Shown here piece by piece: positions 51,133 to 61,923 of a DNA stretch of 64,000 nt. Where the stretch lies: the NCBI GenBank assembly GCA_964036045.1, contig OZ038388.1:29099759-29163758 (forward strand), read 5' to 3'. The notes beneath the pieces are model-generated. The model had not been told where the DNA came from. It did no database searches and saw nothing but the letters and a program-made list of their open reading frames with translations. The stretch is from Eutreptiella sp. 'Long Island Sound 2002'. Its lineage: Eukaryota; Euglenozoa; Euglenophyceae; Eutreptiales; Eutreptiaceae. The position numbers were made by a program, and so were the translations under genes. Each line of letters opens with the position of its first letter. Position 1 is the first letter of the stretch.

Positions 51133-52548
51133 ATGGTAAACTGGCAAGAAGCAGGCAGGACGTGGCCGCAGCCCCACCCCCATGCAGTGCGCCTACTGCG
51201 TGGGTTGGTTTGGGACCAGCACTACCGCCACATCCACCCCCAGTGCGAAGGCGGCATGCCCGGGAGCTTCGAGCTCCGCACGGACATCGCCCCCGACCGC
51301 CTGCAGGCCGTGGATGACTGGCTGCGGGCGGAAGGGTTTGCCTTCCGCTTCCAGCAGAGGCGCTGGAGGACCTGGACCCGGCCGGACAGGCCCGGCGAAG
51401 GGCTGCGCCCCGACGGGATTGAGGAGGACGAGGAGCCCAACGTGTACCCGTCGGGCGCCTTCATCAATGTCTCCATGTGGGACATGATCGAGAAGAACTT
51501 CCCGGAACCGGGGAGCGAGCGCAGGCTGCAGGGCAGCAGCAGCGCGTCTCCGGGGAAGAAGAAGCGGTCCGCCGGGGACAGGAAGCGGGACCGGAGATGG
51601 CGGGAGTACCAGGAGTCCCTGGCCGCCGAAGCCGCCCAGGGCGCCAAGGGCGGAACCCCAGCCCCCAGTCCCCAACGGGCCAATGGCGGTCACCACCCCG
51701 GCTCCACCACCCTTGGCGACTACATCCAAGTCGCCAAGCAGACCAAGGCCAAGCCCCGTCCGCTGCTCCTGAGGCTCCAGCAGGCCCCAGCAGGCCCCAG
51801 CAGCGACGTGGAGTCGGCCCACCGCGGGAGGATGCCGGCCGACCAGGCCAGCTCTAGCAGCAGCGCCGCTCCCGCCAAAAGGGACGTGGCGCGCACCTGT
51901 GAGCGCGTCTGTGGGGTGCCCTGCAACCTTCGGGTTGCCCGGCAACGGGCCACGCAGCAGAACGCCGCCGTGGAGGGCGCCGTCGGCATCGCCCATGAGG
52001 AGGCCACCGAGTGGGGCAGAGGCATGGACTACCACGCCTCAAAAGTGGCAGCCATCGCGGCCGGTCTCACGGCTGCGGCCGCCCATGAGGCAGTGGCTGC
52101 CCGGATCAGGGCAACCGACGAGGAAGCCCGCCGGACGCAGGAGGCCTTTGCCTGCAGGGAGGCCGAGGTGAGGGCGCTGGAAGAGGCGCTTGCCCAGGGG
52201 AGGGCAAAGAAGGAGGCGGAGGGAAGAGCCCACGCCGATGCGACGGCAAAGGCCCAGGCGGACGCCGCCAAGAAGGATGCCATCGAGGCCGCGCGACGGA
52301 AGGTCGCTGAGGAGAAGGCCAAGACGGAGGCGGAGCTGGCGGCGTTCGAAGCGCAGAAGGCGCGGCTGCAGCAGGCCCGGGAAGCCGAGGCGGCTCGTGC
52401 TTGGGAGGAAGCAGAAGTGCGGGCTGCCGCAGCCACCGCCGCCGCAATGGAGGAGGCAGAGGCCAAACTCCGCCGCGAGACTCCCCCGGGAGGATCACGA
52501 GGGGAGCCCTTCGAAAGCTTTTCGAAGGGGACGCCTCCTCCAAGATGA
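51133..52548 (+). CDS. Extra ORF upstream of gag: unknown N-terminus, Ala-rich coiled coil
   Basis: The first ATG in a frame opened by a TGA at 51079-51081 is at 51133 (MVNWQEAGRTWP); 471 codons. The first 160 residues are folded-looking (WDQHYRHIHPQCEGG, DDWLRAEGFAFRFQQRRWR, SGAFINVSMWDMIEKNFP), then basic and low-complexity. From about 51900 it is an Ala/Glu/Arg-rich helix of over 150 residues (EEARRTQEAFACREAEVRAL and similar), surely a coiled coil. It contains a CERVCGVPC cysteine cluster. No known family. Its TGA (52546-52548) overlaps the gag ATG as ATGA. Being inside a young element and intact, it is probably expressed; a structural or RNA-binding role is only a guess. Confidence 0.7.
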   Translation: MVNWQEAGRTWPQPHPHAVRLLRGLVWDQHYRHIHPQCEGGMPGSFELRTDIAPDRLQAVDDWLRAEGFAFRFQQRRWRTWTRPDRPGEGLRPDGIEEDEEPNVYPSGAFINVSMWDMIEKNFPEPGSERRLQGSSSASPGKKKRSAGDRKRDRRWREYQESLAAEAAQGAKGGTPAPSPQRANGGHHPGSTTLGDYIQVAKQTKAKPRPLLLRLQQAPAGPSSDVESAHRGRMPADQASSSSSAAPAKRDVARTCERVCGVPCNLRVARQRATQQNAAVEGAVGIAHEEATEWGRGMDYHASKVAAIAAGLTAAAAHEAVAARIRATDEEARRTQEAFACREAEVRALEEALAQGRAKKEAEGRAHADATAKAQADAAKKDAIEAARRKVAEEKAKTEAELAAFEAQKARLQQAREAEAARAWEEAEVRAAAATAAAMEEAEAKLRRETPPGGSRGEPFESFSKGTPPPR

Positions 52549-55193
52549 CGCTGGATGAGGCGGACACGGGCAGCAGTGGGAGCAGTGGCCCCACCGCCCA
52601 TCGACGGAGGAAGGGCAAGGGGAAGACCCCCGAGAGGCCGCGGAGGCCAGCAGGTGGACACCCCCACGACAGTGACCCCTTCTTCACCGCCAGTGACGGG
52701 GATGAACGAGGCCGCCGACATCGCCAAGTGGTGGCTTGGACGGGCGGAGGCGGCGGAGACGTCCCCATGGAACCGGAAGGTGAGGATGAGGATCTCCCTC
52801 CTCCCTACCGGAGCTCGGAGTCTTCCGAGACCGAGACGCCCAAGTGGGGCGGCATGGACGAGGATGACGACATGCACTTCGGCATCACGAAGAGGCGCCC
52901 ATCCTCGGACCCACCGAGGCGACCCGGCGGAGGCCCACCGGGACCCCCTGGCGGAGGACCATCAGGACCCCCTGGAGGACGCCCACCAAGTGGACCCCCT
53001 GGAGGCGGACCACCGGGCGGGGGAGGACCTCCTGGACCGGGCGGACCCGGCGGAGGCCCTCCTGGAGGACCCCCTGGGGACCCCGACGACCCACCAGGGA
53101 ACGGCGACCCGGATACCGCCTGGCGGTGGATTGTCTACCTCCGCAGGAGGGTCTTTTCCCTCGAGTGCGAGGTAGACACGGGCAAGGGCGAGATGACTCG
53201 CATCTGCAAGGTCGCCGCGCGGGCGCAGACAGAGCTGGACATCGCCAGGGCCGAGATCAGACAGCTGAACACGGTCATCAGCGGCCTGCAGCAGAGGCTG
53301 GACGCGCTGGAGGCCCGTGGGAGCGTCGGCAGCGACAACCCACCCCTGGAGTCTGGCTCGTCGGACGACGGCTGGGGACCCGGACCAGGTCCAGGCCGAC
53401 CCCACGCCCCCGGCGGAGCCCCCAGGAGTCGCCCCGGCGCCAGCGCCCCCTCTCTCACCGCCCCCTCTCACCACAGCGCGGGCCGCCGCAACGAGCGCGT
53501 GCCGCCCGGCAGTGGCAGTGAGGATTGGCGTGATGAGTGCCTCAGCGCGGAGTACCGCAACCGCCGTGCTCCACCGCGGACACCAGTACGCCCCCGGCGC
53601 CCCGCACCAGCCCTGGAGCTAATCCCAATGGCTGGTGGACGTTATGGTGGACTCAGGGATGAGGTGCCCAGAGGGGACGTGGAATGGGATGTCGGTGAAG
53701 GTGAGGACCTGGATCTGGACCTGGAGGAGTTCGACATCAGCCCAACGCGTGGTCTACGACGGGAGGCCGCTGAACGCAGCCGCCGGCGCCGTGATGAGAA
53801 TGGGTACATGGAAGGAGTACGGCGTGAACATCTAGGTTCAGCGTACATGGAGGAACCGCGGCGTAGCCACAGGGATTCCATGGAGGAGATGGACGTGGCG
53901 GCCGTCGGAGTCCGTGGGCGAGGCCGATGGGAACCTCGGTCGACCTCGCGGCCGGCGTTCATGGTCTCTAAGGCCGCGGATGCCGCCGTGTGGGAAGACT
54001 TGAAGGACATCAAGCCCCCCATGTACGATGGCAACCCCCTCAACCTCGACCGCTTCTTGGAGAAGCTGGACGATTGGGGGCTGACCGTCACTGAAGACCT
54101 GCCTCCCGCGGATGCGGAGAGATATGTCTTCAGACGGTTCAGGTACCGCCTGCCGGAAGTGCTCGGAGAGCTATACTTCGTGGCGACCAAGGAGGGGAGA
54201 ATCAAGACCCTCAAGGAAGCCAAGGAGTGGCTCAACGAGCAGGAGCGGGTGGACGCTCCGCAGGTGGCGGCCAAGCGCTGGAAGTCCATCAAGCTTGAGC
54301 ATGATGGACGGGACATCCGCCTACGAGATTGGCGAGACTTCCGAGGGAAATACACCCTCTTCCGCCGCAACGTGGAGGACTGGAACGAGGGTGACGAGCA
54401 GGCTCGCCTGCTCTCCATGCTGACGGAAGCATGGATCAAGAGGGTCACCAAGGAGGAATCCCAGCGGGCCAAGTCCAACCACACGGTCAAGATGATGCTC
54501 CCCAAAGAGTATCATACGAACGTGGTGGCTTGGGCGAAGAAGAACGTGGCCCGGGATGTCAAACGGCACTCCCTGCGGAACGCTCTCCTCATCACCGTCT
54601 CGGGCGATCGCGAGAAGACCGCGATGTGGCGCCTTGACGAGTGTGAGTTGAGCGGCCAGACCATCCGTCTGCAGGCCCTCCCGGCGCGGATGAGCTGCGA
54701 CGAGATCCTGGAGTGGGTTGGAGAGGAGGTGCTCAAGGAGTACCGGAACCTCCACCACACCCGCGGGTTGAGGCCCGGCGACCGCGACGTCAACTACGTT
54801 GGCGAGGGACCTGGCGGGGAAGCTGCCATGGACCCAGCGGGAGCCGGCGGCGATGAGACTCTCGTCGACGATGACGACGACGATGAGCCCGCCGAAGTGG
54901 CCGTGTGTGCCTTCGTGGCCAAGAACCTGAGCGCGGGGAGCAAGCCGGGAAACTGGAAGCCCCTGCAGCAGGGTTGGAGGAAGCAGGAGAAGAGGGACCC
55001 TCGCCGCATTGGCGACCCTCCGCTGTCCTTTGGGGAGTTCATACGAGCTCACCCTCAGGGCTGTTTCGTGTGTTATGGGAGGAAGCGAGGCTTCAACCAT
55101 GACCACCGAGCATGCCCCATCCACAAGGCCGACACGGAGGCTTACAAGAAGGCGCACGGGTCGAAGAAGCGTGCGCCCGCGGGTATCCGGTAA
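52545..55193 (+). CDS. gag: Chromovirus gag with collagen-like Gly-Pro-Pro stretch
   Basis: ATG 52545 (MTLDEADTGSS), 882 codons to TAA 55191-55193. The frame is open upstream to 52401 without an ATG. In order: acidic/Ser-rich start; Gly-Pro-Pro repeats (about 52920-53100); a helical heptad segment (DIARAEIRQLNTVISGLQQR); a disordered Arg-rich region; then the capsid-like region from about 53985 (IKPPMYDGNPLNLDRFLEKL, DWRDFRGKYTLFRRNVEDW). A Cys/His cluster GCFVCYGRKRGFNHDHRAC (about 55060) is in the nucleocapsid position but does not match the usual CCHC spacing. The same frame continues beyond the TAA into a Lys/Asn/Gln-rich tail. Confidence 0.82.
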   Translation: MTLDEADTGSSGSSGPTAHRRRKGKGKTPERPRRPAGGHPHDSDPFFTASDGDERGRRHRQVVAWTGGGGGDVPMEPEGEDEDLPPPYRSSESSETETPKWGGMDEDDDMHFGITKRRPSSDPPRRPGGGPPGPPGGGPSGPPGGRPPSGPPGGGPPGGGGPPGPGGPGGGPPGGPPGDPDDPPGNGDPDTAWRWIVYLRRRVFSLECEVDTGKGEMTRICKVAARAQTELDIARAEIRQLNTVISGLQQRLDALEARGSVGSDNPPLESGSSDDGWGPGPGPGRPHAPGGAPRSRPGASAPSLTAPSHHSAGRRNERVPPGSGSEDWRDECLSAEYRNRRAPPRTPVRPRRPAPALELIPMAGGRYGGLRDEVPRGDVEWDVGEGEDLDLDLEEFDISPTRGLRREAAERSRRRRDENGYMEGVRREHLGSAYMEEPRRSHRDSMEEMDVAAVGVRGRGRWEPRSTSRPAFMVSKAADAAVWEDLKDIKPPMYDGNPLNLDRFLEKLDDWGLTVTEDLPPADAERYVFRRFRYRLPEVLGELYFVATKEGRIKTLKEAKEWLNEQERVDAPQVAAKRWKSIKLEHDGRDIRLRDWRDFRGKYTLFRRNVEDWNEGDEQARLLSMLTEAWIKRVTKEESQRAKSNHTVKMMLPKEYHTNVVAWAKKNVARDVKRHSLRNALLITVSGDREKTAMWRLDECELSGQTIRLQALPARMSCDEILEWVGEEVLKEYRNLHHTRGLRPGDRDVNYVGEGPGGEAAMDPAGAGGDETLVDDDDDDEPAEVAVCAFVAKNLSAGSKPGNWKPLQQGWRKQEKRDPRRIGDPPLSFGEFIRAHPQGCFVCYGRKRGFNHDHRACPIHKADTEAYKKAHGSKKRAPAGIR

Positions 55194-55443
55194 GCCCAGG
55201 TGGAGGTGGACAGGGACGAGCTCTCCAAGCTGGTGTCGCAGGGGACCGAGTTGGCCAAGGAGATCCAGGAGATCAAGAGGAACTGGGTCCCCAGGTCGGA
55301 CAACAAGAACAAGGAGAACAACCAGAATGACCAGAACAAGGACAAGGACAAGAACAAGGGTAAGAAAGGGGGAAGGAAGAAGGGCGTCAACGAGGTTGAT
55401 GCGGAGGAGAACACCCCTTCCTCCACAACCGACGCCCCCTAGC
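55194..55443 (+). CDS. Gag-pol linker frame between TAA and TAG
   Basis: The 82 sense codons in the gag frame between TAA (55191-55193) and TAG (55441-55443) are protein-like: VDRDELSKLVSQGTELAKEI, then an Asn/Lys/Asp/Gln-rich hydrophilic stretch and a basic GKKGGRKKGV patch. It resembles a nucleocapsid tail. A consensus donor CG|GTAAGC (55190) and acceptor CCCCTGCAG (55456) bracket most of it. Removing those 267 nt also joins gag to pol in frame. Confidence 0.6.
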
Positions 55444-58400
55444 GGAGCCCCTGCAGCCAAGGGCCCCAGCTAGGGCGGTCGCAGGATGGTGACGTGGGAA
55501 GCGCCGAACCATCCCAGTCGGGAGTCGATAAGCACAAAGGGACTGCCGCGGGCGGAAGGCCCGGTCCGGCACCCAGTTGCGGAGGCGGGGTGAGGGCAAG
55601 TGAAGGCACGAACCCTTGCACCCGTCCGTCCTTCGCGACCAAGAATGTGTTTGATGTACTACAGGATCTATCCGAGAGTATCGGAGGATCACCCGGACCG
55701 CAGCTCGATGCTGCAGATGGGCAGCCTGAGCCCATTTTCCACGACCTGCACCAGTCGCTTGTTGAGCTTCTGGAACGGCCGGAGATCCTGAGGTTGCACG
55801 CCGTGCGCCGTGTCGGTCGCGAGCGGCAGTTGCATCTTAAGGTCCGTGCCTTATGCGGGGAAGTGGAAAAGGTTTTCGACGTGTTGGTCGACACGGGAGC
55901 TCAAGTCAGCTTGGTCAAGGCTGGCCTACTTCCACCAGAGTGTCTGACCGACAGTCGGAAACCTGTCAGGCTGAAGGTGGCGAACGGCCAGTACATGGTG
56001 GGAGGCACGAAGGAAGCGGCCATTGGGCTGCAGTTCGTGAACCATCGTGAGCTGAGCCGCCCAGACCTCGGCAAGGAAATCCTCCTGCACGGTTGCTTCT
56101 ACGAGGCCGAGATGGACTGGGACATGATCGTCGGGTACGACTTCATGATGGAGACGGACTCCGGCGTCCCCCCGGCCCGGGCCTCCATGACCCTGTACCA
56201 GGACGACCAACTCTCGTGGCTTTCGTCACCTGAGCACCATGTGGAATGCCAATGGATCCACCCCGAACGCAATCAGCTCGAAGTGGCCGCGCTGGACACT
56301 GAGCCAACTGGTCCTGCAAACCAGGAGTACGGCGTAAGGCCGGAAGTGGCGAGCCGAGTTGTCGCGGACTTGGGAGCTTCGGATCTGGCCCTGGATGCGT
56401 TCTCTTCAGGAACCTCCGCCCATCTGCGGGTGTGTGAGAAGTACTGGAGCGCACAGGAGTCTGCGTGGAAGAAGCACTGGGGTCCGCATCAGGGATTGAT
56501 GTGGATCCATTGCCCCCGTTGGGACATTCCAAGAGCGATAGCGAAGATTCGCAAGGACCGCTCCAAGGCAGTGCTGGTTGTTCCTATGGGATGCACCGAG
56601 GAGGAAAGTACCCGACATTGGGTAGCCTCATTGACCAACATGACCTTAAACAAGGTGGTCCTACCGGCTGGAGAGAGTGTCTATCAGGACGCTAAGGGAC
56701 AGCCCATGCCACCCCAGAGATGGCCAACGGAATTCCACTATGTGGATGGGGGCCTTGATCAGGCCGACACCACGGACTTCGTGTGTGTCAACCGCATCAT
56801 AGCGGAGCCTTGGAGGCAATGCTTTCCGGTTCCCCCTGTTGACATCGAAGAAACGGAATCGGAAGAGCCCCTCACTGAAGAGGAGTGGGATCTGGTTCAG
56901 GGGTATATGGATCAGCCCTTTCACGACTGGGGAAACCAGCGTGAGGGCAAAGGCCAGGACAAAGCCTGGTGGGAAGTGGACTCGATCGTCTCTGGTTCCT
57001 ATGACGGGAACACCTTCGTGCAGAGGGTGCTGGACCACCTATCCAGCCAGGACGAGCCAATCGGGGGTGACCCACCCACCTACGGCGATCTATTCCGAGG
57101 CAAGACCAGAGATGGCCCTTTGGGCCACCTGGGAAGACCGCCTGAGCCGAAAACGAGCGGAGTAGCTACCCCTCAAGTAAGCTCCGTGGTTCAAGTGCCC
57201 GGAAAAGCCAAGGCGGAGTCCGATGACTGCCCCAAGATCCAGGCATTGAGGGCCAGGCTGAAGCAGAAGTATGGTGATACCTTCTTCAGCGGTAAGCCTG
57301 TGTTTCCCCCACCGGTGCGTGGACCGTATGGCGAGGCCAAGATACGACTGAAGCAGGACCCCCGTGTGTATCGGCACCGGGAGTTTGCCCTGAGGGGCGA
57401 GAGGAAAGAGGCCATGGAGAAGATCCTCCGTGACTTCATCCAGAGAGGCTGGCTTGAGCCGTGCCACTCCGAGTGGGCCTCTCCCTGCTTCGTCGTTCCC
57501 AAGAAGGTTGCCGGTGAGTGGCGGCTCGTGGTCGACTACCGCGGCCTGAACGCCCAAACGCAGCACGACAGCTATACGCTGCCCCTCATTGAGGACATGC
57601 TGCAAAAACAACACCGGCGGAGGATCTTCACGGTGATTGACCTGAAACATGGTTATCATCAGATGCCTCTCGCCGAGGAGTCCCGTGCCTGCACAGCCAT
57701 GAGCACCCCACTTGGACCTCTCCAGTGGAAGGTGATGCCCATGGGCGTTACCAACGGCAATGCGGCTTTTCAGCGGATGCTGGAGAACCTGCTTGAGCCG
57801 GTGCGCGACTGTGCGGACCCCTTCGTGGACGACGTGATCATCGCGTCCGGGTACCCCAGTATGAGCTACGAGGAGCTCCTGGAGGCACACGAGAGGGACG
57901 TCACTCGAGTGCTGGACCTTCTGGTTCGGCACAAACTCACGGGCAGCAGTGACAAGGCCACCATTGCGGTAAGCGAGGTGGTCTTCGCTGGCCACGTAGT
58001 CGGGAACGGGCAGCGGAAGCCCATACCTGGCAAGGTGGCTGCGATTGAGCACTGGGAAAAGCCCAAGACGGTCTCTGAGCTACGGGCGTATCTGGGGTTC
58101 TGCAATTACTACTCGGGGTATATCAAAATGTATGCCGAGTATGCAGCCCCCATGACGACCATGCTCAAGGGCAACCGAGAGGAGACCAAGAAGGGGTCCA
58201 AGAAGGCTCTGGTCTGGACACCTGAGTCCGACCGTGCCTTTGAGGGGATGAAGCAGGCGCTGCTATCCGCAGTGGGTCTGCACCTCGTGGATCCCGACCG
58301 AGGGTTCGTCCTGCGCACCGACGCTTCCGACTACGCCATTGGCGCTGTGTTGGAGCAAGTGCTTGACAACGGGAGGCACGTGCCCGTGGCCTTCTGGAGC

Positions 58401-60425
58401 CGAGTCCTGGCGGAAGGCCAGAGACGGACGTGGACGCCCCGTGAAAAGGAGGCGTATGCCATCGTCATGGCTCTCAGGAAATGGGCTGGGTACATAGCCC
58501 TCCATCCCGTCACCGTCTGCACCGACCATCAGAGTCTGCAGTCGTGGCACAAGGAGCACGTGGACACCCCCTCAGGTCCCGCCTCCCGACGGGCAAGATG
58601 GCATGAGACCTTGGCCAAGTTCGACCTCACGGTTGTGTATATTCCTGGAAAGGATAACACCGTGGCGGACTGTCTCAGTAGGTGGGCCTATCCCGCCAGC
58701 AAGGGCATGACGGATATCTCTGCCCATGGCGATGAGGCTGAGACCGCTGAAGCCAAGAGGATCATCGAAATGGAGCGCCTGATGGAGGAGGAGGGTGCTA
58801 AATGCTTCGTCGTCATGGCTGCAGATGCCCCCCTCGCGTCAAGGGTGAGCAGAGCGGTCAGAGTACTCGCCCTTGATGGAGCTGAGTCGGACAAGCACCT
58901 CTTCCCAGAGTCTTGCCTCCAGGAGGACTGGACCGACGACTACGCCAAGTCTGAGGCCTTTGCGGCCGAGTATAGGGCTGTGACCGACCCTGATGACGGG
59001 CACAAGTGGCCAAAGGGGCTGACTGAGGAAGATGGCAAGCTCTACCGGAATGGTAAGCTGCTAGTACCAGAGTCCCGGGTGCTCGAGCTGTGTGAAGCTT
59101 GGCACGACCACATGCTGCACCCAGGGGTCAAGAAGCAAGCTCTTGACATGCAGCGTCGGTTCGAGATCGACCATATCGTTCTCTACACCGCCATCACGAA
59201 GGTCAGGAAGGGTTGCTCGGTCTGTCAGACCTGCAATCCCGATAACCGGAACGTCAAGGGGGAAGCCCAATGGACCCCGGTTCCTGACCAGCCCATGGAG
59301 AGCGTGGCCATGGACGTCTTCTCCATGCCCGAAGTGCACATTGGCAAGGAGACCTTTGACTGTGTGGTTCTTTGCGTGGATCGCCACAGTGGCTACGTAG
59401 TAGCCGTTCCGGCACGCAAAAAGGGGTTGCTTACCAAGGAAGTGGCAGTCATGATGATTCGTCATTGGCTGACCGTCTTTGACATCCCCCGCACCATTTG
59501 CAGTGACCGAGGGCCCCAGTTTACTGGTGGCTGGTTCAAGGCTATGTGCTCCCTCATGGGGATACGACATGCCAAGAGCGTCGCCTATCTCAGCCGGTCT
59601 AACGGCCGTGCTGAAGTGGCTGGACGGCAGCTGTTCGAGAAGCTGCGCAAGATCCACATCACCAATCCACGTCGGAACTGGTTTGAGGAGATGTGGCCTG
59701 CGCTGAAGGCCCATCATGACACCCCCACTCCGGGCGGTTTGTCCCCTCACCAGATTCTGTTCGGCAGAAACCCCCTGTGTAGGGGACTTCCCTTGTCTGG
59801 TGATGGCATGGCTATGCATGCCAAGGAATTCTTCGCGCGGCAAGAGCAAACGGCGCGGGACATCCGCCAGCAGCTCGAGAAGGAGCATGCTGAGCGTCAG
59901 AAGTCCGCCCCGAGCTCGACAGCGCAGAGGTTCAGGGTGGGAGACCCGGTGTGGGTGATCAGACCCCGCCCTATGGGCACCCACCGCACCAAAACCTGGT
60001 TCACACCCGGCGAGGTGGTCCGCAAGATTGGTGAGGACACCTACCGCATCAAGGTAGGTCACGGACAGTTCCGGGAGCGCCACGAGAGTCAACTCCGTGT
60101 GCGGGAACCCGACCTCCGTGGCCAGCATGTGTCCCTGAGCTACGCCGCACATGAGGCCGATTCGGACGACGACTATGCTGAGCAGGACGACTATACAGTC
60201 GAAAAGATCCTGGCTCAGCGTCCGAAAGCCTCGGCACCCGGAGGTCTGGAGTTCAAGGTTCGTTGGCGAGGCTATGGGCCGTCCCACGACACCTGGGAGC
60301 CCGTCTCCTCGTTCGTGCCGCGGGTCAATACTCCCTTCATGGAGTACATCCGCAAGCACAAGACCAAGATCCATGTTTCGGACTTGGCAGCACTCACCCG
60401 GGCGATTGCAGCCGGGGGTGCCTGA
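55444..60425 (+). CDS. pol: Chromovirus pol: protease, methyltransferase-like domain, RT, RNase H, integrase, chromodomain
   Basis: The frame opens directly after TAG 55441-55443 in the gag frame and closes at TGA 60423-60425, uninterrupted for 1,660 codons. Protease: VFDVLVDTGAQVSLV (about 55890). A domain at about 56346-56700 (LALDAFSSG, HCPRWDIPRAIAKI, AVLVVP) resembles the methyltransferase-like domain of the other chromovirus but has lost the NPPF site. RT: WRLVVDYRGLNAQTQ, IDLKHGYHQMPL, WKVMPMGVTNGNAAFQ and PFVDDVIIA (about 57822). RNase H: LRTDASDYAIGAVLEQ and CTDHQSLQSW. Integrase: HDHMLHPG and CSVCQTC zinc site, then catalytic Asp in AMDVFSMP, Asp in CSDRGPQF and Glu in GRAEVAGR. Chromodomain at about 60190-60320 (YTVEKILAQRP, FKVRWRGYGPSHDTWEP). 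All catalytic residues checked are present, so the enzyme set looks functional. Confidence 0.92.
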
Positions 60426-61912
60426 TCAGCGCCCTGAGCTCTCCCCTGATGTGTTTTCAGCGCTTGTGAGGTCGACGGATCGTCCCTTACTTGCTTGCTC
60501 TCTTCCATCTTTCGGTGACCTGCCATTAGAGTGGCCATATACCCCCCCCTGCTGTATCCAGAGGAGGATGGCCCCTCTCTTCTTCTATTTGTCACTCCCC
60601 CCCCTGCTGAATCCTTGGGAAAACAGGTAGGGCGACTGACCTTCATAATTCTGAGCTCTTGGGGCCTTGAAGCCCATACGACGTTGCGCAACGGATGCCG
60701 CTGTCATCGGCATTGCGAATTTTTGGTGTGTGGTCTGGTTCCATGGCACTCGCGGAATCCAGACCAGTCGACGTGTGTCTCGAGACTATATATGGCCTGA
60801 ACTCAGGCGTTTTCTTGCCTACCCTCCTGCATATGCCTTATCCTGACCGTGGCGTGGTTTGGCGCTCTGTCCAGAGTGTGTTTACGTGCCTTTTAACCTG
60901 TTTGTTGCTTATTTTTCTACTCCCCAGGATATGTGCATTTGTATGTTGAATCTTGTCGGCCCATCACTGAGATGTGGGCTGTTTTTCCCCCGAGGGGATG
61001 CGAATCGTATACGAAGGCGCCTTGAGTCGCCGTGTACATGTTCTTACAGCCTGGTCCAGCCTGGACCAGTACCTGAGTACAGATTCTACTGTTTGAGTGC
61101 TCGTGATACCGTGTTGCCCTATTCGCTGTGATGTGGAGATCCTGATGGCGCCAGGCGGGAAGCCCAGTTGCCTGACTACACTCCCAGCGGTCCGCCACTG
61201 TCAGTCCCAGTGTGAGCCTACCGATTCGCAGACGCACTTGCAGTCGGATGGCGGCCTCCGGTGCTCCTGACCTCGGTCAGTCTGCCTGGGAAACTGGTGG
61301 TTTGAGGAGTCGACGCCTCCGCCCACACTGCATGAGGACTCCCTCATGTATGGCCTTCGTGGTAATAGGGCGAGGGAAAAGACGGCCTTGATGCCCGATC
61401 CCTTCAGGAGGAGCTCCCTTAAGATTTCTTAAGGAGTTCGGCTGTGGCACTCTGGACTCGCGTCGTATGGATATGGACATGGTGCGCCCGAGGAAGGATC
61501 CGTGGGGACTCTCCCCAGTCGGCGGGCCTTGGGAAGCTTGGGGTAGCCTGATGGATCTTTGTGGTCGCTCTCGACCTGTGGGACCACCTCGGTCGTCGCG
61601 TGACGCCTATGTTGGCTGTGTATGCCACTGCCACTGTGGTGGTGACCGTAGCAGCCGGCACCCGGTGCGCCTGGTATGGGTTAACGGGTCCTTTGGATGC
61701 CCAACAATCGCCGCCAGGAACCGGGACTTGATACTTGATACTATACATGTGCTACGAGCTTTTACAGCATCATACCTATCTTACTGTGGGATTTGAACAG
61801 CCTAACCCGAATCAGCCTGAAGTGAGGATGTGACACCCCCCTTCAGGAAATGGTCCTGGGTACCCGCTGCCATGCGTGGGTGTTATCGAGCCCCCCCCCC
61901 AGGGTTTGCTCT
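60426..61912 (+). other. 3' non-coding region of the giant chromovirus
   Basis: About 1.5 kb without a supported gene on either strand, between pol and the polypurine tract. Confidence 0.6.
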
Positions 61913-61923
61913 AAGGAGGGGGG
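61913..61923 (+). other. Polypurine tract
   Basis: AAGGAGGGGGG directly before the TG of the 3' LTR, the usual plus-strand priming site. Confidence 0.8.

Noticed and set aside
52029-54505. Long minus-strand ORFs opposite ORF1 and gag of the giant chromovirus
   Set aside because: Shadows caused by high GC and biased codon use; no motifs.
10018-55443. Reassignment of TAA/TAG to glutamine, suggested by in-frame TAA or TAG at 10018, 27623, 40802, 55191 and 55441
   Set aside because: One of the in-frame gaps is a TGA (41477), and several frames end sensibly at TAA or TAG with no protein-like continuation. Readthrough, splicing or mutation explain the cases individually. A codon-usage test on conserved genes would settle it.
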